Notes: generated by a model from the letters alone, not told the origin. Positions 1-8,225 are shown, counted from the first letter of the stretch. The stretch is 44,581 nucleotides of DNA from Selenomonadales bacterium (GCA_029976065.1 JARKNV010000032.1:1-44581); one strand, 5' to 3'. Numbers and translations are program-made.

Positions 1-142
1 CGCAGCCCCGGCAGTCCTCCAGTTTGACGGCCGCCTTTCTGTCAACTACCGTGATTGCTAGCGACGGACAAACTTTTGCACAAATGCCGCAGCCGATGCA
101 CTTGTCTTTGTCCACCACCGGTTTTAAAGAGATGAGTTTCAT
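1..142 (-). CDS. 4Fe-4S ferredoxin-type protein (3' part outside window)
   Basis: The first 47 codons of a minus-strand gene that runs off the left edge. The start codon is ATG at 142, preceded by a strong AAGGAGG site. Residues 15-26 read CIGCGICAKVCP, the classic CxxCxxCxxxCP signature of a [4Fe-4S] ferredoxin domain, and a second CRGC begins at the window edge, so a two-cluster ferredoxin or a ferredoxin-like subunit of an oxidoreductase is likely. The gene lies just downstream of, and in the same direction as, an IclR regulator gene, so it probably opens the operon that regulator controls. The substrate of the complex cannot be told from this fragment. Confidence 0.8.
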   Translation of the reverse strand, partial: MKLISLKPVVDKDKCIGCGICAKVCPSLAITVVDRKAAVKLEDCRGC

Positions 143-228
143 ATTACCCCTCCTTAAAGTGTGTGGGTAAAGATTGATGCCAATCTTCAGTCCTAGTACA
201 AACGTCCGATATTACCGAACTTAGTTCC

Positions 229-234
229 ATTATA
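229..234 (-). promoter_or_regulatory. -10 element for the ferredoxin operon
   Basis: TATAAT on the minus strand about 87 bases upstream of the ferredoxin start codon. No good -35 is visible 16-18 bp upstream; a TG dinucleotide sits directly before the hexamer. A regulated promoter needing an activator is possible. Confidence 0.45.
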
Positions 235-237
235 CAG

Positions 238-259
238 ATAAAACCGCAAACGCGATTTT
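238..259 (-). terminator. Possible terminator of the IclR gene
   Basis: On the minus strand AAAATCGC and GCGGTTTT form an 8-bp stem (one G-T pair) with a GTTT loop, 12 bases after the IclR stop codon and followed by a few Ts. The stem is weak and it overlaps the place where the ferredoxin -35 would be, so it could instead have a regulatory role. Confidence 0.35.
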
Positions 260-270
260 CCTTTAACACA

Positions 271-1086
271 TTACCGACGTTCCGTATTGTCGACCGTTAT
301 TCTATTATTCGGGAAAAAATTATTACCCCGGGGGAATGCGTCAGAAAAGCCGAACTGGACCGAAATAGCTTGGGCGCAGTCTACGACATCGGCGACAAGA
401 TTAGCCGAATTGTCATTGGTCAGGCGTAACGTCGGTCCGGACAGGCTAATAGCGGCGATCACGGTCCCCAGGTGGTTGCGGACCGGAGCGGCGAAGCAGG
501 AGAGCCCCTCCTCGATCTCACCGTTGTCGGTGGCATAGCCGTCCTGGCGTATCCTTTGTATGTGCTCCGTTAGAGCTTTGGCATTAGTAATGGTATTAGG
601 GGTAATCGATTTAAACCGTATCCTTTTGAGCAACCGGCTCAATTTATCGTCCGCAAGCCCAGCAAGCAGGACCTTGCCAACGCCCGTACAGTACGCAGGG
701 TTGCGGCCACCTATCATGCTGACAATCCGGATGGAACGAGGGCTGTCTACCTTGTCTATGTAGATTACTTCGTCTCCGGAGAGGACCGCGAGGTGCACCG
801 TCTCTTCATATTTCTTTGATAGCTCCAAAAGGTAAGGCATCGCGACTGCCCTAATGTCCATATGGGCCAAAACCGCCTGCCCGAACTCAAAAAGCTTCAA
901 TCCCAGGGCATATCGGCCGGTGCCTTGGTCTTGGCGCAGGCACCCCATCTCCTCAAGGGTCGAAACTATTCCATGGGCAGTGCTTTTCTTCAATCCCACT
1001 CCCCTGCTGATATCCGCCAGACGCACCATGTGATTTGCGGATACGAAATCAAGAATTTTTATGGCCCTGTTGACCGATTGTATCAT
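271..1086 (-). CDS. IclR-family transcriptional regulator
   Basis: A 271-residue DNA-binding regulator. Residues 3-65 form the winged HTH (SVNRAIKILDF ... KSTAHGIVSTLEEMG), and residues about 80-250 the IclR effector domain, with the typical CTGVGKVLLA and the DNGEIEEGLSCFAAPV stretch near the ligand pocket. The last 20 residues are a polar tail beyond the family core. The ATG at 1086 is preceded by GAGGT. IclR proteins bind small organic acids or aromatic metabolites and control adjacent catabolic genes, and the downstream ferredoxin gene is the likely target. The ligand is unknown. Base composition is visibly less GC-rich than the core genes to the right, which suggests acquired DNA. Confidence 0.9.
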   Translation of the reverse strand: MIQSVNRAIKILDFVSANHMVRLADISRGVGLKKSTAHGIVSTLEEMGCLRQDQGTGRYALGLKLFEFGQAVLAHMDIRAVAMPYLLELSKKYEETVHLAVLSGDEVIYIDKVDSPRSIRIVSMIGGRNPAYCTGVGKVLLAGLADDKLSRLLKRIRFKSITPNTITNAKALTEHIQRIRQDGYATDNGEIEEGLSCFAAPVRNHLGTVIAAISLSGPTLRLTNDNSANLVADVVDCAQAISVQFGFSDAFPRGNNFFPNNRITVDNTERR

Positions 1087-1088
1087 TC

Positions 1089-1126
1089 AGGTACATACCT
1101 CACTGTTAAAGATCTTTGTAATATCG
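1089..1126. promoter_or_regulatory. Candidate IclR operator region
   Basis: Upstream of the IclR start lies the inverted repeat AGGTA-CA-TACCT (1089-1100), overlapping the ribosome binding site. Further up is GTAATATCG (1118-1126), and the same nine bases occur in inverse orientation at 207-215 in front of the ferredoxin gene. A sequence shared by the two control regions of a regulator and its neighbour is what an operator would look like. This is inference only. Confidence 0.35.
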
Positions 1127-1216
1127 TATATTATTTCGTATATGATTTAATATATTTTACATTAGTCTGAAAAATCCTGCTTGAAGTGGTCAAATATTTC
1201 TATTAATTTCGAACAA

Positions 1217-1255
1217 ATAAAAATCCCAACTCTACAGGAATCTGCAAAGTTGGGG
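1217..1255 (-). terminator. Terminator-like hairpin
   Basis: CCCAACT (1225-1231) pairs with AGTTGGG (1249-1255), with a short CAG/CTG helix inside, and reads into ATTTTTATTT on the minus strand. No intact gene lies directly upstream on that strand; it may be a relic of a gene destroyed by the IS21 element. Confidence 0.4.
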
Positions 1256-1350
1256 TAATCGGTCGCTGCCTCCTTCCAATACCATCTGCGATATGAAAAT
1301 CGTAGCGATCTCTAGGACTGCCAGCACCATGTCAGCCCGGTCTGAGCTTT

Positions 1351-2048
1351 CCGGTACTTTAACGGTTACCCGGAAGAAATCCTTTACGACAACATGAGGC
1401 AGGTCGTCGTCAAAAGGCTTCTGAGACAGAAAGACAGCACCCTCAATCGGCAGTTTGAAGACTTTGCAGGCTTCTACGGCTTCAGGCCCATTCTGTGCCG
1501 GCCATACCGGGGACAGACAAAGGGTAAGGTCGAACGGACGGTGGCCTTCGTACGAGATAACTTCATGACCGGAATCAGATACAGTTCACTTGACGATCTC
1601 AACGGACAAGCCCTTGCCTGGTGCAACAAGGTGAATGGCAAAGTGCACAGCACCACCGGGGAAGTTCCTTTTGAGAGGCTGGGGAGAGAACACCTTAATC
1701 CGCTGTCTCGCCAGTATCTGATCGAGAAGATCAACTTGCGGAGGGTAGAAAAAGACTGCCTCATCAGCTACGCCGGCAATAAGTATTCTGTACCAGCAGA
1801 ATACGTCGGCAAGGATGTGGCAGTCGTGGGCCTCGACAATATGTTAGCAGCATATTTCGAGGGCAAACAGATTGCTCTGCACAAGATATCTACCAGAAGA
1901 AGGACATGGTGGTCAACCCAAGCCACTACCGGCGACTGGCTATCCGGCAGACTTTCGACATCGAAAATACCCTGCTTGATGGCGGCAAGGTCATCGATTT
2001 CCCGATCAAAGCGCCTGACCTCCATACCTATGACGAGGTAATCGGGGA

Positions 2049-2052
<4 letters not shown>
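1351..2052 (+). pseudogene. istA: IstA transposase remnant (IS21 family)
   Basis: Recognisable IstA sequence begins around 1351 (AFRYFNGYPEEILYDNM in frame with the ATG at 1394) and continues through the catalytic-domain end RPYRGQTKGKVERTV. An in-frame TGA lies just upstream at the break, and the N-terminal HTH plus most of the DDE domain are missing. Near 1890 a one-base deletion shifts the frame: the original ending, YQKKDMVVNPSHYRRL to HTYDEVIGE and the stop at 2050-2052, continues in another frame. The true stop overlaps the istB start by four bases. Confidence 0.85.
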
Positions 2053-2846
<794 letters not shown>

Positions 2847-3006
2847 CCCATCGCCACAAACATGCAAATTTTAAATGCCACTTTCATGCAAAATCAAATC
2901 GGCGTTGACATCCCGCGTGAAGATCGGGAGAGCCTGGAGAATTGAGGAGGAGCTACTGTTAAAGTGGATACAGGAAAGGAGTGTGGCCGAATGCTTTGAG
3001 TGAGCA

Positions 3007-3032
3007 TAAATTTTCTGTAAGCATAAAATTTA
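3007..3032. repeat. AT-rich inverted repeat
   Basis: TAAATTTT (3007-3014) and AAAATTTA (3025-3032) are perfect inverted arms around a 10-base loop, between the IS remnant and the tRNA terminator. Within it GCATAAA is also repeated directly. Function unknown. Confidence 0.4.
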
Positions 3033-3043
3033 GCAGAAAAACG

Positions 3044-3076
3044 AAAAAAGCCTCTGAGGAAAATCCTCAGAAGCCT
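3044..3076 (-). terminator. Terminator of tRNA-Ala
   Basis: On the minus strand GGCTTCTGAGGA pairs with TCCTCAGAGGCT around a TTT loop, followed by TTTTTTCGTTTTT. It starts about 10 bases after the CCA end of the tRNA: a strong intrinsic terminator. Confidence 0.85.
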
Positions 3077-3086
3077 TATCGGAACT

Positions 3087-3162
<76 letters not shown>

Positions 3163-3199
3163 GTATTCACTTGCGGCGGTTGTCCTGCCGACATAAAGT

Positions 3200-3229
3200 A
3201 TAATATCATAACGGGCGAAGGACTGTCAA
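3200..3229 (-). promoter_or_regulatory. tRNA-Ala promoter
   Basis: TTGACA at 3229-3224 and TATTAT at 3205-3200 on the minus strand, 18 bp apart, about 38 bases upstream of the tRNA 5' end. A near-consensus vegetative promoter. Confidence 0.8.
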
Positions 3230-3252
3230 CAGGTTTTCGGGTGGTAGTTTCA

Positions 3253-3280
3253 GGGAGGATGACCTGCCGGGCCTCCTCCC
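3253..3280 (-). terminator. Possible terminator hairpin after the SOD gene
   Basis: GGGAGGA (3253-3259) and TCCTCCC (3274-3280) form a 7-bp stem soon after the superoxide dismutase stop codon. There is no T run on the minus strand, so termination would be weak. Confidence 0.3.
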
Positions 3281-3290
3281 TTTGCGCCTT

Positions 3291-3902
3291 TTATAACAGC
3301 CGGCCTTCGGCCAGTTCCCAGTTGATGTTGCGGAAGAAGGCCTCGATATAGTCGGCCCGCTTGGCGGCGTAGTCGAGCATATAGGCGTGCTCGAAGACGT
3401 CCATGACGAGGATGGGATTGCAGCCGGCGGGATGGCCGCTGTCGTGCTCGTTGATCCAGAAGTTGATCAGCCGGCCGTTGTTGACGTCCTGGTAAAGAAT
3501 CACCCAGCCGATGCCGCGCATGGCGCCGGTGGCCTTGAAGTCCTTGGCCCATTCGTCCGGGCCGCCGAAGTCTTCGGTCATCTGCCCGGCCAGGGCGCCG
3601 TCGCGGGCCAGCACGCCGTCGCCGCCGAGGTTTTCGAAGTACAGCTCGTGAAGGCGCATGCCGTTGAATTCCCAGCCGAGGCGGCGTTTGAACTCGGCGT
3701 ATTCGGGGGCGGCGATTTTGCCGGCGAGGCTCGCGTCGCGGAGGCTGCCGAGGAGTCTGTTGGTGTTGGCGACATAGCCCTGATAGAGGCCGAAATGGGT
3801 TTTGAGCAGCGTTTCGCTCAGCCCGGCCATGCCGATGAGGTACGCATAGTCGTTGGCTTTATACACTATCTCCCCGCCCGTCAGGTTGGCCTGTTGTCCC
3901 AA
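3291..3902 (-). CDS. Iron/manganese superoxide dismutase
   Basis: A 203-residue Fe/Mn-family superoxide dismutase, converting superoxide to oxygen and peroxide in the cytoplasm. The metal ligands are visible as H36 (KTHFGLYQGYV), H85 (MRLHELYF), D168 and H172 (MDVFEHAY). In the last motif Phe170 replaces the Trp of the usual DVWEHAY, and the preceding loop reads WINEHDSGH, so this is a divergent branch. I choose the TTG at 3902 because AGGAGG lies 8 bases before it and the protein then starts in line with the family; a GTG at 3920 would put the Shine-Dalgarno inside the gene. Either start overlaps the end of cvfB, by 44 or 62 bases. Last gene of the rsfS-cvfB-sod cluster. Confidence 0.9.
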   Translation of the reverse strand: MGQQANLTGGEIVYKANDYAYLIGMAGLSETLLKTHFGLYQGYVANTNRLLGSLRDASLAGKIAAPEYAEFKRRLGWEFNGMRLHELYFENLGGDGVLARDGALAGQMTEDFGGPDEWAKDFKATGAMRGIGWVILYQDVNNGRLINFWINEHDSGHPAGCNPILVMDVFEHAYMLDYAAKRADYIEAFFRNINWELAEGRLL

Positions 3903-4800
3903 GGGTAATTCCTCCTTCACCTTTATCGGCCTGCTGTTTTAGGTATGTCCAGCCTTCGCGCTGTTCGGCCAGGCCGGCTCTCATCAGGCGGCCGAGGGCG
4001 CGTTTGAAGGCCGCTTTGCTGATATTGAACTTTTGTTTGATGACTGCCGGCGGGCTGGCGTCGCTGTAAGGGATGCTACCGCCGCGGGCGCGGAGCATGG
4101 CGAGAACGGCTTCGGCGTCGATGTCCATGGCTGCTTCCTTGACCGGGCGGGTGGAGACGTTGATGCGGCCGTCGTCGCGGATGTAAGTGGCGCGGGCGGT
4201 GATCTCCTCGCCGAGGCGTGGGCGCGCCGCCGTTTCGCTGTGGTGGAGGAAGGCGATGTGCCGGTCGGCGGTGAACAGGAAGGCGCCTTCGTCGGTGATA
4301 TTGTATACCGACCCCGTTATCTGATCGCCGAGTTTGACGTCCGCGGCCGGGCGCGACGCCCGCCGGAGTTCGTCCTCGACTTCCATGGTGACGGCCAGGC
4401 GGTCGGATTTGTCGCGGTAGAGCTTTATCCACACCTTGTCGCCCCGTCGTACCCGGCCCTTCATGCCGGCGAAGGGCATGAAGATGCCGCGTTCGGCGCC
4501 GATATCGACGAACGCCCCGTCGCGGGTGGTATTGATTACGGCGGCTCTGGCCACCTGGCCCTCGCGCATCTGCGGCAGGCGCATGCTGGCCGTCAGGCGG
4601 CCTTTGGGGTCGAGGTAAAGGTAGACGGCGAGCTGCTCGCCGACGGCGACGTCGCGGGTCTGCTGAGCGCGGTGAAGGAGGATGTCGTCGGCGGTTTTGC
4701 CTGTGCCGGCGTCGAGAAAGGCGCCCAATTCGCCCGTCCGCGCCACGGTCAGCGTGCGGACAGTGCCGGGCTTGATGTCGTTTTCGTTTGCGGTTGTCAT
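3859..4800 (-). CDS. cvfB: CvfB/YitL-type S1 RNA-binding protein
   Basis: A 313-residue protein with tandem S1-like OB folds over roughly residues 1-215 (GELGAFLDAG, NTTRDGAFVDIGAERGIFMPF, VYNITDEGAFLFT) and a winged-helix domain near 225-285 (AVIKQKFNISKAAFKRALGR). This is the layout of CvfB, an RNA-binding regulator first linked to virulence factor expression in staphylococci. The last ~30 residues are a Gly-rich tail overlapping the start of the SOD gene. It starts 4 bases after rsfS and is surely co-transcribed with it. Confidence 0.88.
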   Translation of the reverse strand: MTTANENDIKPGTVRTLTVARTGELGAFLDAGTGKTADDILLHRAQQTRDVAVGEQLAVYLYLDPKGRLTASMRLPQMREGQVARAAVINTTRDGAFVDIGAERGIFMPFAGMKGRVRRGDKVWIKLYRDKSDRLAVTMEVEDELRRASRPAADVKLGDQITGSVYNITDEGAFLFTADRHIAFLHHSETAARPRLGEEITARATYIRDDGRINVSTRPVKEAAMDIDAEAVLAMLRARGGSIPYSDASPPAVIKQKFNISKAAFKRALGRLMRAGLAEQREGWTYLKQQADKGEGGITLGTTGQPDGRGDSV

Positions 4801-4804
4801 GCCG

Positions 4805-5149
4805 TCACTCTTGGTAAGCGTATGACTTGGCGTCGCCCCACAGACGCTCCAGGCTGTAATACCGCCGGTCTTCCTCGACGAAGACGTGGACGACGCAGGC
4901 GCCGAAATCCATCAACACCCAGCGGGCCTCGCGGTAGCCCTCTTTGCGCAGCAGCTTTATCCCCGCTTGTTCGAGCCGCTCTTCGATGTTGTCGGCGATC
5001 GCCTGCACCTGGGTGGTGGAGTTGGCGCTGCAGATGACGAAATGGTCGGCGACAAGCGTGACCCCTTCCATATCGAGGATGACAATGTCGCGGGCCTTTT
5101 TGTCGCTGGCCGCCGCCGCCGCCAACTGGGGCACGTTTGCTTGGGTCAT
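4805..5149 (-). CDS. rsfS: Ribosomal silencing factor RsfS
   Basis: A 114-residue Iojap/RsfS protein. Family sequences include DIVILDMEGVTLVADHFVICSANST and the C-terminal GYREARWVLMDFGACVVHVF. RsfS binds L14 on the free 50S subunit, blocks joining with 30S and saves energy in stationary phase. The ATG at 5149 follows AGGAGGTAAAGC. The gene follows nadD-yqeK-LCP in the usual order, although here nadD lies several genes away. A sigma-H-like promoter precedes it. Confidence 0.95.
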   Translation of the reverse strand: MTQANVPQLAAAAASDKKARDIVILDMEGVTLVADHFVICSANSTTQVQAIADNIEERLEQAGIKLLRKEGYREARWVLMDFGACVVHVFVEEDRRYYSLERLWGDAKSYAYQE

Positions 5150-5205
5150 GCTTTACCTCCTGAAATCGGAACCTTGCTTTAGTTATCTCATTCCTATCAT
5201 ATTCT

Positions 5206-5233
5206 ATTCTTGCTGATTATGCCCGTTTCCTGC
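5206..5233 (-). promoter_or_regulatory. Sigma-H-like promoter of rsfS
   Basis: On the minus strand GCAGGAAAC (5233-5225), 12 bp, then CAAGAAT (5212-5206). Compare the Bacillus sigma-H consensus RnAGGAwww-11/12-RnnGAAT: the -35 core AGGA and the -10 GAAT are exact. It lies about 60 bases upstream of the rsfS ATG. Confidence 0.55.
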
Positions 5234-5264
5234 CGTCTTCACTAACGGGCCGGGGCGACCGAAG

Positions 5265-5309
5265 AAAAGGAAAGCCCCTGCCGGCGGGCGCTGGGCCTGG
5301 CCGCAGGGG
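5265..5309 (-). terminator. Terminator of the LCP gene
   Basis: CCCCTGC (5275-5281) pairs with GCAGGGG (5303-5309). On the minus strand the stem is followed by CTTTCCTTTTCTTC, just after the LCP stop codon at 5317. Confidence 0.7.
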
Positions 5310-5316
5310 ATTTTCG

Positions 5317-6315
5317 TCAGTTGGTGCGCGTTGCGCCGGGCAGGGCGCCGCTTACCTTGGCGCCGCCGGCCGAGAAAAGGCTCTGGACGAGGGCCTTGGT
5401 GCCCTCCTTGTCCGCCACCCAGTAGCTCAATCCGTCGATGGTGGCGAAGCCGCCCGGCAGCAGCTCGGCCTTAAGCCCGCCGTCCTTGAAGCCTTTGAGG
5501 GTGTTGGCGAGCTTCAGCATCGTGAGCGGCGGCATGTCGCTCGCCACGTATTGCCGCAGGGTTGCGGTCAGAGCCGGCAGCTTCAGCAGCGTGCCGACCT
5601 GGAGCATTTCGTCGGACATCGCCTTCAGGAAGCGCTGCTGGCGGTGCACCCGGCCGATATCGCCGAGCTCGTCGTGGCGGAAACGGATATACTGGCCGGC
5701 CTTCTCGCCGTCCAGGTGCTGATAGCCTTTCTTGAGGTGGATGCTCAAGGCGGCGTACGGGTCGTCGTAATTCATGTCCTGCTCGACGTACATGTCCACC
5801 CCGCCGAGGATATCGACGACGCTTATGAAACCCTGCCAGTCGACGGCGACATAATAGTTGATCGGCACTCCCAGGAAGGCCTCCACGGTGCGCGTGGCCA
5901 ACGCGGCGCCACCGTAAGCGTAGGCGTGGGTGATCTTGTCGTAGCCGGAGCGGCCGGGAATGGCCACCCGCGTATCGCGGGGGATGGACAGCATGTTGAC
6001 CGTCCCGTCACGAGGGTCGATGCTGGCCACGATCATCGTATCCGAGCGTTTGGGGGCGCCGGGGGTTTCGCTGTCACCCTCGTCGACGCCGAGGATGAGG
6101 ATGTTCACCCGTTTGGCGAGCGCCTCGTCGGCGGTTTTGCCTGCTGGCGGCGCGGGGCTGCTTGCGGGGGCGGCGGTGTCGAACAGATTGAGGTAGGCGT
6201 AGAGGGCGGCGCCGGCAAACGCCGTCAGGAATACGGCGAGAACTGCGAGGACAAGGAACACGCGCGACCAGCGGATCTTGCGGCGCGCACGGGTCGAGTC
6301 CAGGCGGCTGCGCAT
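5317..6315 (-). CDS. LytR-CpsA-Psr (LCP) family glycopolymer transferase
   Basis: A 332-residue membrane-anchored LCP enzyme: a basic N terminus, one transmembrane helix near residues 18-43, a Pro/Ala linker and an extracytoplasmic LCP domain from about 65. Family motifs are RSDTMIVASIDP, NMLSIPRDTRV, DKITHAYAYGG, VDILGGVDMYV and YIRFRHDELGDIGRVHRQQ with its polyprenyl-phosphate-binding arginines. These enzymes move glycopolymers from lipid carriers to peptidoglycan or related acceptors. The ATG at 6315 follows GAGAGGAGAGGG. It lies 51 bases downstream of yqeK and ends at a terminator. Confidence 0.93.
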   Translation of the reverse strand: MRSRLDSTRARRKIRWSRVFLVLAVLAVFLTAFAGAALYAYLNLFDTAAPASSPAPPAGKTADEALAKRVNILILGVDEGDSETPGAPKRSDTMIVASIDPRDGTVNMLSIPRDTRVAIPGRSGYDKITHAYAYGGAALATRTVEAFLGVPINYYVAVDWQGFISVVDILGGVDMYVEQDMNYDDPYAALSIHLKKGYQHLDGEKAGQYIRFRHDELGDIGRVHRQQRFLKAMSDEMLQVGTLLKLPALTATLRQYVASDMPPLTMLKLANTLKGFKDGGLKAELLPGGFATIDGLSYWVADKEGTKALVQSLFSAGGAKVSGALPGATRTN

Positions 6316-6366
6316 ATTAACCCTCTCCTCTCTGGAGCTTTTCTACAGCCTCCGTAAATTTCCCGG

Positions 6367-6936
6367 TTATTTTTCCTTCATCCTGATCAGCAGGGCGTTG
6401 CGCCCTTCGACCGTCGCCGGGTGGATGAGCCCGCCCTCGGCGAGGAGATGCTTCAGGGTCTGGTCGTAAGAGGACAGCAGGGCCTCGTCCAGGCTGACCT
6501 TGGCCAGCTTCCGCAGGCGGTCCACCCCGGGGAAGGTCCGCCTGGGTTCGATATAATCGGCCAGAAAGACAATTTCTTCAAGCAGCGTCATGTGCGGACC
6601 CCCGGTGGTATGCCACCGGATGGCGCCCAGCACTTCCGGGTCGTCCACCCCGTAATCGCGCGCGGCGATCACGGCGCCTACCGGCGCATGCAGCAGCATG
6701 GGTTCCCGCTGTTCGACATCATTCACCACTATACCAGACGCCTCGGCGACCTGCAATAGGATGTTGCTGGGCATCACGCGGGCGCAGTCGTGGAGCAGGC
6801 CGGCCAGCCGGGCCTTGCCGGCGTCGGCGCCGTAGCGCTCAGCCAGCTTCGCCGCCGCCTTGCTGACGCCGAGGGAATGCTCCAGGCGCTTCGGCGACAA
6901 CTGATTCGTCAATTTCTCGAGGAGTTTGTCGGTCAT
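6367..6936 (-). CDS. yqeK: YqeK-type HD-domain Ap4A hydrolase
   Basis: A 189-residue HD-superfamily phosphohydrolase. YqeK members are symmetrical bis(5'-nucleosyl)-tetraphosphatases that split Ap4A to two ADP. The metal and catalytic residues are at H20 (RLEHSLGV), H49-D50 (LLHDCA), H83 (LLHAPVG), H109 (RWHTTG) and D127 (FLADYIEP). I start at ATG 6936, six bases after AGGGTG; a GTG nine bases upstream would overlap that site. A sigma-H-like promoter lies just upstream. Confidence 0.92.
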   Translation of the reverse strand: MTDKLLEKLTNQLSPKRLEHSLGVSKAAAKLAERYGADAGKARLAGLLHDCARVMPSNILLQVAEASGIVVNDVEQREPMLLHAPVGAVIAARDYGVDDPEVLGAIRWHTTGGPHMTLLEEIVFLADYIEPRRTFPGVDRLRKLAKVSLDEALLSSYDQTLKHLLAEGGLIHPATVEGRNALLIRMKEK

Positions 6937-6956
6937 TATCTTCACCCTGTGCTAAA

Positions 6957-6983
6957 ATTCGCTATAATGCGCCCGATTCCTGC
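6957..6983 (-). promoter_or_regulatory. Sigma-H-like promoter of yqeK
   Basis: GCAGGAATC (6983-6975), 11 bp, AGCGAAT (6963-6957) on the minus strand: a close fit to RnAGGAwww-11/12-RnnGAAT, missing only the last W. The predicted start point is a few bases in front of the yqeK ribosome binding site. Confidence 0.6.
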
Positions 6984-7040
6984 GTCGCGTGCCGCTACCG
7001 GCAGACAGAGCAAAGGACCTGGCAATCGCCAAGTCCCGGG

Positions 7041-7069
7041 AAATAAAATGCCTCCTGCCAGAGGAGGCA
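7041..7069 (-). terminator. Terminator of the RRM protein gene
   Basis: TGCCTCC (7049-7055) pairs with GGAGGCA (7063-7069) and is followed on the minus strand by TTTTATTT. It begins 11 bases after the stop codon. Confidence 0.85.
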
Positions 7070-7079
7070 CTTGTTTCAA

Positions 7080-7337
7080 CTAGAATTGTCCTTGCCGCGG
7101 CTTGGCTTCGTTTACGACAACCTGGCGGCCGCCGAAGTCGGCGCCGTTCATTGCGGCAATCATGTTGTCCACATCAGCGTCCTCGACCTCGACAAAACCA
7201 AAGCCCCTTGATCTGCCCGTTTCTTTGTCAGTGATGATGCGGCTGGATATCACCTGGCCATGCGGACGGAAGGCATCCGCGAGATCGGCTTCCGTAGTGC
7301 CCCAGGGCAAGTTACCGACATAGAGAGTTTTCGCCAT
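7080..7337 (-). CDS. Single-RRM RNA-binding protein
   Basis: An 85-residue protein that is one RNA-recognition motif. RNP2 is LYVGNL (residues 4-9) and RNP1 is RGFGFVEV (about 44-51), with the aromatic residues that stack on RNA. It ends in a short basic tail, KPRQGQF. Similar small RRM proteins in bacteria are often cold-induced and act as RNA chaperones. The ATG at 7337 follows AGAGGGG; an upstream GTG at 7349 abuts that site and is unlikely. The gene is monocistronic: a terminator follows and a long leader precedes it. Confidence 0.93.
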   Translation of the reverse strand: MAKTLYVGNLPWGTTEADLADAFRPHGQVISSRIITDKETGRSRGFGFVEVEDADVDNMIAAMNGADFGGRQVVVNEAKPRQGQF

Positions 7338-7714
7338 TAAAGGAATCACCCCTCTTTCCGTGAACTCAACTATCGATTACACCTTCAGTATCTGCTAATT
7401 CGTGGCCTTTATGCCTGCCAAGTGTTTCCTGCGCCTTTCGCGAAAAACCCTTGAATAAGCGTCGTCAACGGGATTGCGGTTTCAAGCTTGCTTCGGCGGA
7501 GGTTTGATCGGCTTATTGCATACGCGGCCCGGTTCTCGAACCCTCCCCCCTTCCTAATTACTCTATTAGATATATAAGTGGATATTTCCTTTAATTTCAG
7601 TTATAAAATTCGACATATATGCGCATTATTATTTTCCCGTTTACCGCCATACCGTTTTTGCCGACCGGACGTATGCATCGGCCCGGCCTGCCGCCGGCAA
7701 AACAGCCAGGGAGC
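7338..7714 (-). other. Long intergenic region upstream of the RRM gene
   Basis: About 377 bases with no credible gene, between the terminator of the 152-residue protein and the RRM start. The right half (about 7555-7640) is very AT-rich and may hold the promoter. It also contains the perfect inverted repeat GGTTC-TC-GAACC (7531-7542). A long 5' leader on a cold-shock-type RNA-binding gene would fit, but I recognise no known RNA class. Confidence 0.4.
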
Positions 7715-7740
7715 AAAAAAAGACCGCGGCGGCCGTCCTT
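7715..7740 (-). terminator. Terminator after the 152-residue membrane protein gene
   Basis: On the minus strand AAGGAC-g-GC-CGCC-GC-g-GTCTTT forms a stem with one mismatch and one wobble pair and runs into seven Ts, 20 bases after the stop codon at 7761. Confidence 0.7.
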
Positions 7741-7760
7741 GTTCGTGGTTCGCGCGTCCC

Positions 7761-8219
7761 TCACCAATTCCAGGTCCCGTCGCGGTTCCAGCGGCTCTGG
7801 AGCGGCGGCAGGAGGCCGAGGCCCTGCAGGAACGATCCCGACATGCTGCGGGCTGGCTGGTGAAAGTAACCCATGCTCTTGGCCCGCGGGTCGGGAGTGC
7901 ATTTCATCTTCTTCGCCTCGCCTACGGTCGTCAGCAGGAGGCCGGCGGCGTCCCGGCCGCTGTCGCGCAGATAGGTGGGCGAATAGTAGACGCCCAGGGT
8001 GTCGACGTAGACCCAGGCGGCATCAGGGACCGGGGTGACGTTTTCCAGAAAAAAGCCGGCTACGAACATGCACAGGACGACGACAAGCAGCCGCGCCAAG
8101 CTTCGCCGCGGCCGCATGTTATCCTGCGGTCCGGCGAGCCTGTCGGCCAATTCGCGCCGCTGGCTTTCCCGCGGGCTGGGCGCAGGCGGCTGGGGAAAAA
8201 ACGTGCCCCCCGTTTTCAT
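7761..8219 (-). CDS. Small single-span membrane protein, unknown
   Basis: A 152-residue protein I do not recognise. A charged, Pro-rich N terminus is followed by one transmembrane helix at about residues 42-60 (LLVVVLCMFVAGFFLENV), then a segment rich in Tyr, Gly and Ser (VYVDTLGVYYSPTYL) that would lie outside the membrane. It starts 6 bases after the GGDEF-EAL gene stop, with AGGGTGA as ribosome binding site overlapping that stop, and ends at a terminator, so it is the second gene of that operon. An internal ATG near residue 35 (MRPRRSLARLL) is an alternative start. A role as partner of the c-di-GMP protein is inferred from position only. Confidence 0.7.
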   Translation of the reverse strand: MKTGGTFFPQPPAPSPRESQRRELADRLAGPQDNMRPRRSLARLLVVVLCMFVAGFFLENVTPVPDAAWVYVDTLGVYYSPTYLRDSGRDAAGLLLTTVGEAKKMKCTPDPRAKSMGYFHQPARSMSGSFLQGLGLLPPLQSRWNRDGTWNW

Positions 8220-8225
8220 CGCCGA

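Noticed and set aside
1232..1390. A minus-strand C-terminal gene fragment ending at TAG 1232-1234
   Set aside because: The frame is open and somewhat protein-like, and a hairpin follows, but more than a third of it is antisense to clear IstA sequence and no family is recognised.
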